A stretch of DNA of 64,000 nucleotides, from the NCBI GenBank assembly GCA_013423325.1, contig BLJB01000040.1, positions 186,001 to 250,000 on the forward strand. Direction: 5' to 3'. The stretch's first letter is position 1. The number at the start of each line of letters is the position of its first letter. The position numbers and the translations under genes were made by a program. The notes beneath the pieces are model-generated. The model had not been told where the DNA came from. It ran no database searches and saw nothing but the letters and a program-made list of their open reading frames with translations. This document shows, in pieces, positions 55,750 through 64,000 of the stretch. The DNA is from Usnea hakonensis (lineage: Eukaryota; Ascomycota; Lecanoromycetes; Lecanorales; Parmeliaceae).

Positions 55750-57238
55750 TTTCGCAACGTTGCACTCCAAGTGACTGGAGAGACTGCTTGTAGAGATAAG
55801 TGACTTTCAGACGACTGCTTCGATTATAGTTTAGCCTGGAGTATGCAGAATTCTCTATAGAGAAACGAGGACCAGGTTCTGATATGAGTTCAGAATCAAA
55901 CTCAATTCACACGAGGAGCATGACACAGCTGTATCGCCGTTTTAACAGTAGCATTGGCTGCGATATACAAGATTTGTCGGATTCGTGTTGTGGGCAGAGC
56001 GTGTTTGAGCCGAAAAGACGATAAGGCGATAAATGGCAGGAGAGCTATTATGTTATACGGAGAAGAACTTGCGTTAGCCTGTTACATAGCCCAGAAGCAC
56101 TAGAAGTACTAGAAGTAGCTTCTCATGCAACGTACTTAAGATGATTTTGGGGGAGGCTTCTTGAACCCCCACGTGTCTGCAAAAGCCGTTAGACATGCAG
56201 ACCCTGAGGCCTTGGCGATGTCTTGCATCAAACCCCGCTCGAGGGAATAATGACTAAGATAAGTACCTAAGGTACCTAAGGTACCAAAGGTTTCGTACGG
56301 AGGTCCCCGCAGATAAGCACGGTTGACGAGCTATAACGTGACTCGGTATTATTATAAAGTCGGCGCAATCCCATATCGTACAAAAACGGAGCCTGTTTTT
56401 GAATGGTTCCCCTAAGGCCCTTGAGCTAGATTTCAGGCTCGGAAATATGTTATCCATTCTCGGTAGGACGAGTACATAGGTATGGTGCATCTGTAGCTCA
56501 AGCAGCTCTTGGCCAAACGTATAGACACAGCCATCGATAAGGTGTGCCAAGAAAGTCCTTGGATGTTGTGGATACTGCCTCGTCTTGGCCCCGGTCTTGG
56601 CGGGTTGAAAAGCAAAGAAACGTTTCGATGAGAGACAGCGATAACAATGCTTTAGAACTTGCTTACCCTTGCGTTGAATACAGTGGGAGGCTGCAAGCCT
56701 GCATAGAGGCCTAAAAGAAGCCTTACAAGTCAATGCCCCGGATCCACATAGTTAGTGGCGAAGTTTCGTGACGCCCAGGACATGAAACCAGAGTAGAGGT
56801 GTGTGTAATGTGGAGAAGGTGAAAGACATCAACAAACAAGAATAAAGTCCGCGATTGGGCGCAATGCAAATATGCAGCCATCCAAAGGTTTCTGTCGCTA
56901 TGATTGGATAATAATTGTGCTTAGTCAAGATGTACTTCACTAGGGTACCAGGGCAAAACTCAGCCCTGCTAGGATGAGGCGATGATGTCGTTAGGTTGAA
57001 AATGAGTCCATTTGCCCGCTTCCCTAATCGTGAGAATAGTCATCTTCGGTAGGAATGCATTTAGACGGCAACCGATATTCTCGTATGAATGGCCGCTCGC
57101 GTTAAAGCAAACTGTTCTCAAACGAAGTCGACTGAATCTCAAACACACTTACAGCATTCTCACGGGATACAAAGACAGTGGTCGCGCTGAACAACAGTAG
57201 TACGTACCACACACTGTCACCATCTACTACGATCTACG
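55750..57238. other. Intergenic with short repeats
   Basis: About 1.5 kb between divergent genes. It includes CTAGAAGTA repeats near 56098-56120 and TACCTAAGG/GGTACC repeats at about 56262-56290. No gene was recognised; the frame at 56254-56733 (-) is unsupported. Confidence 0.45.
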
Positions 57239-58301
57239 ATGAAGCTCTTAATAGGAGCGACCATTTTGGCTGCGTTATCGACAGCCTCATCACTCTCCAT
57301 ACGATCAGTATGTCCATCCGTTTTGCGCGCAAAAGAATACTCTCCCTTCGGTGAAACGCTCCTTTTCTACTTTGGACAAGCCATACTAACTCAAGAGTTC
57401 GTGTAGACCCGATTCTCCGATGGCGCTGTCTCACGTCGAGATGCAGACCCAGAACCGCTGACTGCGCCACTCAGCGAACGTTTCGATGAACAGCTTCTAA
57501 GCTATCTTTTCAAGAGAAAAGGGGGTGGGGGGAGTAGTGGGGGAGGTGGAGGACATTCATCCGGGGGCTCGTCGAGTTCGTCCTCTGGAAGTTCCGGGAG
57601 CTCCGGGAGCTCTGGAAGCTCTGGAGGCGGCGCAAAATCTGGAGGCGGTAGCAGCAGTAGCAGCAGTGGTAGCTCGAGTGGCTCTCGTGGGACAACTAGG
57701 TTAGTGGCTTCGGATATCAGATACATATGGGTACTGACGCTACCGAAGCTCTTCCTCCTCGGTAGGTCCTTCGTACGGTGGGGGTAGATATTATGCTGGT
57801 GGAGCCACATCATCGTACCGATCTGGTGGGAGATCACCCGGCGGAATCCTACCCTTCGCATTAGCCGGAGCAGCTCTTGGGATATTCCCCGGTCTCTGGC
57901 TCTACGGAGCCTACGAATACAACTACAATCATGATTACAGCTACCACAATCGTACCAACACTTCGGAGCCTCAAGGTCAGAATGAGACCATTCCCGTTAC
58001 TTGTTTGTGCCAAATGTACAGCGCCTGCGGATGTGACAACAACTCAAACACCACCTATTTGGATTCACTCGTGGGGAATGGGAGCGCTGCGGATGAGAAT
58101 AGTACACTGATACATATTGGCTTGGTAAATGGCACCAAAACACTGATCATCAATGGCACTCTTCCGAATGGCACGAACGACACCACTTCCGACAGCACTT
58201 CCACAACCAGTGGCGCTGGTGCTGCAAGGCAAACTTTGCTTGAATTCTCAGGTTTCTGGCCTGTGAGTGCTATTGTGGGAGCTACTGTCTGGCTTTTATG
58301 A
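57239..58301 (+). CDS. Secreted Gly/Ser-rich protein with conserved Cys motif (DUF7732-like)
   Basis: Exons 57239-57307, 57407-57699 and 57749-58301 (304 residues); introns 57308-57406 (GTATGT, ACTAAC branch, GTGTAG) and 57700-57748 (GTTAGT, CTGAC branch, CGAAG). Signal peptide MKLLIGATILAALSTASS. Then SERFDEQLLSYLFKRK, a pure Gly/Ser linker of about 70 residues, a hydrophobic segment GILPFALAGAALGIFPGLW, YGAYEYNYNHDYSYHN, and a conserved core ETIPVTCLCQMYSACGCD and TTYLDSLVGNGSA with many Asn-X-Ser/Thr sites. The C-terminal hydrophobic end (WPVSAIVGATVWLL) suits GPI attachment. The DUF name is from memory. Probably a wall or plasma-membrane surface protein of unknown role. Confidence 0.8.
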
Positions 58302-60292
58302 GAATCTCAGGAGAGCAAGAAGATGAAAACCCATTCCTCTAGCAGCTCGGACCTGCCCGCTTTTGATCTGAACCGTACAAATAGTCTTATACCTCAGGAG
58401 GCTCTAGTCAATGTATTTAGCAAGGATACCATGCATATAAGTGTCAATCAATGCATTTTGATGATTTACGGTGAGCCTTCAATCTCGATGGCAATCATGG
58501 CATATTGGCATTCATATACATGAAATACTTTATCCATCATGTCCGTTAGTGGGGAAATACGGTGAATCCTTTGATCTCATGACCTAATCTGGACCTATTA
58601 TATAGCTCAAAGTTATTAGAATGGGGTAGAGTCCGTATCACCAGCCTAGCAGCGGCCGTATTCCCGGGTGGCAACTCGGCCAATGCATTTCTTCTCTACC
58701 TTACGGAGTACAGTACTTATCTGCCGCTAAGAGAGGAAGCGGCAAACGGTTTTCATTGATGCGAGCCATGCAAAAACGTCCTGTTCAAATGTCGCTGTGC
58801 ACTGTAACGGGTTCGTTTCGAGTATACGGAGTACAGTACCCCATGCACTCCTTGCCTTGGCACACCGTACAGAGCATCATGCATATACTATGGATGCACC
58901 GTGCATTCACTTGGCTTCTTCCTTATGCCGTTTCAGGATCTGTACGCTCGTTTCTGTATGAGGCTAGGCGTAAATTCGGTGGGTGGGAGAAAAGTTACCT
59001 CAGGATTTTAAGGAGGCGTCGTTGACGCAGCGACGCTACCGATTTATTGCTCCGCTCTTCTGGAGCTACTTTTTTTTAGCGGTCTGGAAGATCAGCCTCT
59101 TCGACGCCATGACCATACTGGGAGTGGGGAGAAATTTGTGCCGAGGCGTCAGGCGATAGCGCGGTGATACTTTTTGTTGTTGCCCTCCGCAACCAACAAC
59201 AGTGAGGCTGGTTCCAGAGAGATCCATGGATCAGAGTGTCGTCTTGCAAGAGCTGTAAAGACTTGTCTGGATGGCTGGGAAGGATGGCTCAGAATGCGGT
59301 TCCTCGTGTGACACCACCACCACGACGAAGATATGCTGGTGCCGCTGGCCCGCTGACCATTTCGTATTCCTTGAGAATCCATCAAGCTTTTTACTCATCT
59401 AAGTAAAGCGTCGATCTTCCTGGCCGACACTAAATATTCAAGAGACGTCTGTAGACGAGGTTAATCGCCATAAGACCAGGGTGGAGGATCCAATTAAATA
59501 AAGGAGCGAGAGCTAAAAGCGGGGCAGGGGCACGTTATTGATTTATCTGGGGGCGAAGTTACAGAAATGCACCACAGGGATACCCTTACGGTAATGAGCT
59601 TCCTTCTCCTATCTACTCCGTAAGGTGACTAAGGACACTAGGTAAGGTAAGCAAGATGATAAAGTGTCTAAGTCAGGGGGGCAAACACCGGCACAAGTAT
59701 TTTGCCAGGCAGGTTTTGGAGTACGTACCAGCCTCGTAATTTAATCTCTTGCGATGGTTCAAAGTCTTCTGCAAATAATGATGCAATCCTAGATATCCGA
59801 GGGAGGCAGGTATTGCTAAATTTGGCTTTTATCTTTTGGCCGCTTCTAGGTTGAACTCTTTTGTTATTTTTTCGGAGGGGTGGGGTACATTAAAATTTGA
59901 CGGGGGTAATCATGATTGGTTTCATTGGTGAGAGGTTGGGTAACTAAAAAATAATAATGCTTCCTTTGTGGTGGGTGGCATCTCCCAGTGCGACCACTGA
60001 CCACTCTCGACCCTGGAAATTAGCCGCTAGTGCCGCTAGCCAGCTTTTCCCGTGCCCGCCAATTAATAGATAAACAGCCAACATTCCTCACCTTTCTCTT
60101 TTCTTTCTTCCTACACATCATCACCATCTACCACAAAATAATAAAAGTTTCCACATTTCTCACTTCTCATCAACATCAACAACACCACGGTCGCTTCGGA
60201 TCTTTTTACCATCAGTACATTCGCTTTCCATTAATATCAAGTACATCTTACACCCTCCAAACCTCACGTTAATATCATCTTCATCTTTCGAA
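58302..60292. other. Intergenic
   Basis: About 2 kb without a convincing gene. CTAAGG/GGTAAGG short repeats lie near 59575-59660. The last 300 bp are C/T- and CATCA-rich, typical of a strongly expressed fungal promoter and 5' leader, and precede the PIR protein gene. Confidence 0.45.
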
Positions 60293-60874
60293 ATGCCTTC
60301 CTTCCAGAAGATCGTCCTCGCTCTGGCCTTTGCTGCTACCGCTCTATCGGCCCAGATCTCTGATGGCCAGCTCCAGCAAGCTACCACCCCTGTTGCTGTC
60401 GTCAAGCAAATCACCGATGGTCAACTCCAACAAGCCACCAGCACCCCCGCAGTCGTCACCCCGGCCGTTGTGAAGCAAATAACCGATGGTCAACTCCAAC
60501 AGGCCACCAGCACCCCCGCAGTCGTCACCCCGGCCGTTGTGAAGCAAATAACCGATGGTCAACTCCAGCAAGCGACCAGCTCACCCGCTCCCATCGTCAC
60601 TCCTGCCGTCGTCAAACAAATTACCGACGGCCAAATCCAGCAAGTCACCACATCTACCACTCCGGTTGTCACTCCCGTCAAGCAAATCACCGACGGCCAG
60701 ATCCAGCAAGTGGCATCAGCCAGCAAGGCTCCGGTCCCATCCAGCAACGGTACTGCCATCACCACACCAGCTTCCCCAGCTGCTACATTCCACGGTGCTG
60801 CCTCCATCGTGTCCTTCAGCTCCGAGCTGGCTGCCGTTGCCATTGGTGCCGTTGCTCTTTTCGCCATGCTGTAA
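60293..60874 (+). CDS. PIR-repeat GPI-anchored cell-wall protein
   Basis: Single exon, 193 residues. Signal peptide MPSFQKIVLALAFAATALSA, then six PIR repeats: QISDGQLQQAT, three of QITDGQLQQAT and two of QITDGQIQQV, separated by STPAVVTPAVVK linkers. A Ser/Pro spacer with NGT and a C-terminal hydrophobic GPI signal (AVAIGAVALFAML) follow. Family knowledge: the Gln in the DGQxQ core of PIR proteins is ester-linked to beta-1,3-glucan, so this should cross-link wall glucan. It is shorter than yeast Pir proteins and lacks their C-terminal four-Cys domain, having a GPI signal instead. Two neighbouring 69-bp units are nearly identical, showing recent expansion. Confidence 0.88.
   Translation: MPSFQKIVLALAFAATALSAQISDGQLQQATTPVAVVKQITDGQLQQATSTPAVVTPAVVKQITDGQLQQATSTPAVVTPAVVKQITDGQLQQATSSPAPIVTPAVVKQITDGQIQQVTTSTTPVVTPVKQITDGQIQQVASASKAPVPSSNGTAITTPASPAATFHGAASIVSFSSELAAVAIGAVALFAML
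60410..60560 (+). repeat. 69-bp tandem repeat units inside the PIR gene
   Basis: Two consecutive units beginning GATGGTCAACTCCAACA (about 60415 and 60484) differ at one base (CAA/CAG). Each encodes 23 residues, one PIR motif plus linker, so copy number can change without a frameshift. Confidence 0.8.
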
Positions 60875-61672
60875 AGAGCTACATTAGCCAACACATTTAC
60901 GGAACTCATCTACGATTACGGCGTGGGGAAGCGAGGGCGATATGGAAAGTTTGCGATTCACTTTCTTCTTGCATATCGATTGGAAAAGAAATCACGATTA
61001 ATGGGGAGGCGAAGTCAGGCATTCGATTCATGTAATTAGGCATTCAGTGGAGCATCATCGGCATGGCAGTCCTTTCCCACTAGTCTGTGACTGAAGGTAT
61101 CCAAGGTGGATAATGCGCACATTCAGTTAGGATCCAACAAGCAGAGCATAGATTAATAATTCCAATTGTTCAAATTTATGAGATACTGTACTATTTGTCG
61201 TTCATAATGATTGTCGTCCATCTGCTGCACTGTTCCTGTAAGACCTCGTCATCCCTCGACATACCGGAGATACCGGCTCTTAGTGTTCTTCCTATGTACC
61301 TATGTGCCTATCCCCAGGATGCTTGCTGGATCCATCGTTCCTCCGTTGTCCTTGCAATTGTCAACGACCAAGATCTAAATACATGCGCCGGCAACTCGTC
61401 ACCTTTTTGCTGCTTCCTTTGCCTAACCATCATTTCTATCCTGTTTTCAACGATCAATAGCTTGACCCTTACCTTACGTAAGTGACTTCCGATAGCGGCT
61501 GGTGAACCCCACATTGCAATGACGCTATTAAAATTTCTTTAGCAATGACTAGTGATTGGCAGCGCAAGATGGCTCGCACTACTGGGACAAAAATGTTGTT
61601 CTTCATCGGTTCATCGACTCCCGCAAGAATTGGCAAGAGCTTGGGTGAGACAGGAAGCACAGACGAGGGTCC
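60875..61672. other. Intergenic
   Basis: About 800 bp between two plus-strand genes; 3' region of the PIR gene and promoter of the transporter. The open frame at 61195-61485 has no support. Confidence 0.45.
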
Positions 61673-63411
61673 ATGAATCCACCGCGAAATGAAGAAGATG
61701 TGCTGGATGAATCCGTTCTTGCAAATCGGCATAAAGGTCACACGAGAGCTGTAGCTGAACATCTTGTCGCTGATGAAGAGAACAAGAGCAGCTTCGATGT
61801 CAACCTCTCCTGTTCCCAAACGTCCATTGTCAAATCTTCAAACAAGAAAACCGAAACCCCATTCATTCCAAACGCCATCCCGCATCTCTCTGCCAAAAGT
61901 ACGACGGATGGTAGGCCTACCCAAAAGAAGAGCAATGGATTCAGCCAGCCACTATCAGAGAGTCTCCAATCGAACACAGAGCCTGACATCTCAGCCCCCA
62001 ATAATCCCAATCGTTCTCTCCCAAACCCCGCCCAGGAGCCAGTAACTATTGAAAAGAATGAATCCCCAGACCAAGCTGAAGCACACGATTTTCCCGAGGG
62101 TGGTCTGCGTGCCTGGCTCGTCGTCCTTGGCTCTTTCAGCGGTATGACGGCGAGCTTTGGCGTTCTCAACAGTGCCGGAACTTTTCAGGTGTACCTCAGC
62201 ATGAATCAATTGGCCCATGAATCGCCCAGCGCCGTGGGCTGGATTTTCAGTCTCTACGCTTTCCTCACCTTCTTCTGTGGTGTGCAGATTGGGCCGATCT
62301 TTGATGCTTACGGCCCTCGGTGGCTGGTGGTTGCGGGCACTGTATGCTTGGTTGGTGGAATGTTTGGCGCGGCTGAGAGTACCGGTAAGTGCTGATTATT
62401 TCCATGTATCATCTCATGGCTGATTTTGAGCTCTACCTGCCCCCTTACAGCTTCGCTAACTTCTCCGTCCCTTTAGAACTTTGGCATTTTTTGTTAACAT
62501 ACTCTACCCTTTGCGGTATCGGCTCCTCTCTAATATTCACCCCAGCAATCGGATCTATAGCACACTTTTTCTATAAACGCCGTGCCGCTACTACAGGTCT
62601 TGCTACCACCGGTGGCAGCATAGGGGGCATCGTCTTTCCGTTGATGCTCCAGCGTCTCTTCCCCGATGTTGGTTTCAAGTGGGCAACACGGATACTTGCA
62701 TTCCTATTTCTCTTTCTCCTTGGCATAGCCAACCTTCTCATACGGGGACGTTTACAACCATCGAAAGACAGTCATGTCGTACAGAATATATGGCCCGATT
62801 GGCGAATCTTCAAGGATCGAGTCTTCATGTTGACCACTGCTGGAGTCTTCTTCATCGAGTGGGCTCTGTTCATACCACTTTCTTACATTTCTTCGTACGC
62901 TCTTGTTGAGGGTGTTTCGCCTGTTTTTAGCTATCAGCTGCTCGCTATCCTAAATGCCGGGTCTTTCTTCGGTCGTTGGGCGCCGGGTTACATGGCCGAC
63001 CTTTTTGGACGGTTCAATACAATGATCATTACGGTGGCTTTATGCATTATCTCTGTTCTCGCTGTGTGGTTCACCTGCTCGCCAGAGGATGGTAGTAGAG
63101 GTACCGCTCAGCTCATTATCTTTTGTGTCCTCTTCGGCTTCGCCTCGGGGAGCAATATCAGTCTTACACCAGTCTGCGTGGGACAATTATGTGAGACTAA
63201 AGTATTTGGAAGATGGTATGCGGGTCTGTACACAGTGGTGAGTTTCGGCTGCTTGACTGGTATTCCGATCGCGGGGCAACTTCTTGCTACCGATGGAGGA
63301 AAGTATACAGGGTTAATTGGATTTGTGGGAGCTTGTTATGGAGCGGGACTGATATGCTTTGTTTGGGCTAGGTTTCTGAAGGTTGGTTGGAGTCTGAGGA
63401 AGATTTACTAG
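61673..63411 (+). CDS. MFS monocarboxylate/riboflavin-type transporter
   Basis: Exons 61673-62384 and 62477-63411 (548 residues); intron 62385-62476 (GTAAGT, a CTGAT branch, CTTTAG) joins AESTELWHFLLTYS. A polar N-terminal tail of ~140 residues ends in the monocarboxylate-porter signature PEGGLRAWLVVLGSF. Then come FGVLNSAGTFQVYL, SAVGWIFSLYAFLTFFCGV, GPIFDAYGPRWLVVAG, LTYSTLCGIGSSLIFTPA, FFYKRRAATTGLATTGGSIG and FGRWAPGYMADLFGRFN: twelve helices. Family knowledge: fungal members include Mch5 (riboflavin) and other porters whose substrates are mostly unknown. No lesion is seen. The C-terminus is short and cytosolic (VGWSLRKIY). Confidence 0.9.
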
Positions 63412-64000
63412 AAAGTGACGAGTTGAAGTTGTTGGAAAGGCCCAAAACCGTCTATTTGCCTATACATATTTCACGCATCTATTCAAAAAAAAAGGTCTGA
63501 TCATACTGTCTCAACTCTCATCCATATTCTATGCGGAAGCCCTGTTCTCCTTTCCGAAAGGCCAACGACAGTCCAGCACTGCCATTCAGCAATGCAACGT
63601 CTGTTCCACATAAGGTGACTCACGTTTTTTATTCAATGTATCACACCAATTCAGAGGTCCACTCATTTACTATTGTGTGCTGAACTTCCTTTGCGCTCCT
63701 TGCCTTCTCCATGGGGGAGACAGGTCTCACTATGTCAAATTTTCTTTGATCTTAAGTTTACGAGCCTTGTTCGTCTGTCTCTGCTCAGGAACATCCTGCT
63801 TTGACAGTGTCTCGGTCTTCGCCTTTGACCTTTCAATGGACCAGGCAGATGATGGGTATAAATCCTAGCTCCCCAGAGAAAACAGCTTACCATTCTGCTA
63901 CCTACGCTCGCCAGATTCCATGAACATCACAATCATAACTCTTACTTACCAGCTTGACATCTATAACACACAGTACACTTTCGCTGCCTCTGTTCTCATA
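63412..64000. other. Intergenic at window edge
   Basis: About 590 bp downstream of the transporter. The last 150 bp are C/T-rich and may be the promoter of a gene beyond the window. A 63-codon frame at 63677-63868 (+) is unsupported. Confidence 0.4.

Noticed and set aside
56254..56733. 159-codon minus-strand frame
   Set aside because: No ATG-supported domain, contains intergenic repeat sequence, no homology recognised.

Overview
The window is nuclear DNA of a filamentous ascomycete (Pezizomycotina, most likely Leotiomycetes; the class is inferred from gene content and protein style, not tested). The genes are mostly interrupted by short introns of about 40-160 bp with GTRNGT donors, CTRAC branch sites and YAG acceptors, lie singly on both strands, and are separated by 0.2-3 kb of non-coding DNA. 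All exon coordinates were read by hand from splice signals and checked by reading-phase arithmetic; none is supported by transcript data.

Layout. 0.1-2.4 kb: a repeat-rich unknown protein (-). 2.4-5.6 kb: gene-poor. 5.6-7.8 kb: secreted acid sphingomyelinase-like phosphodiesterase (-). 8.4-9.4 kb: 3' remnant of a fungal transcription factor (-). 9.5-10.4 kb: G/U mismatch DNA glycosylase (-). 12.2-13.2 kb: ribosome-biogenesis factor RRP7 (-). 14.2-16.9 kb: a broken gene that fuses a biuret-hydrolase-type cysteine hydrolase to an allophanate hydrolase (+). 18.2-19.6 kb: membrane protein (+). 19.7-21.0 kb: U5 snRNP 40K WD-repeat protein (-), divergent from BET3 of TRAPP (21.4-22.2 kb, +). 23.3-25.9 kb: LisH regulator of the Som1/SomA/Flo8 type (+). 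26.7-27.9 kb: double-stranded-RNA-binding-like protein (+). 28.9-34.9 kb: a local family of unknown-function proteins (one two-domain gene with a huge acidic tail, two single-domain genes) enclosing a decayed AAA+ ATPase. 35.5-36.8 kb: multi-pass membrane protein (-). 37.4-38.6 kb: lipid-droplet hydrolase (+). 39.7-41.8 kb: arrestin-like protein (+). 42.4-44.7 kb: TM9SF/EMP70 protein (-). 46.2 kb: unknown protein (+). 48.6 kb: secreted Ser/Thr/Gly-rich protein (+). 50.2-52.0 kb: F-box/beta-propeller protein (-), divergent from a quinone oxidoreductase (52.3-53.3 kb, +). 53.5-55.7 kb: eight-exon MFS transporter (-). 57.2-58.3 kb: secreted DUF7732-like protein (+). 60.3 kb: PIR-repeat GPI cell-wall protein (+). 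61.7-63.4 kb: monocarboxylate/riboflavin-type MFS transporter (+).

Most genes are unrelated housekeeping or surface functions, and there is no secondary-metabolite cluster. The two stretches that stand out are the fused nitrogen-scavenging gene at 14.2-16.9 kb, whose halves would catalyse successive steps (biuret to allophanate to ammonia and CO2) but which carries two in-frame stops and a frameshift, and the accessory-looking 28.9-34.9 kb block with its paralogues and dead AAA ATPase. No rRNA, tRNA, CRISPR array or intact transposon was recognised.
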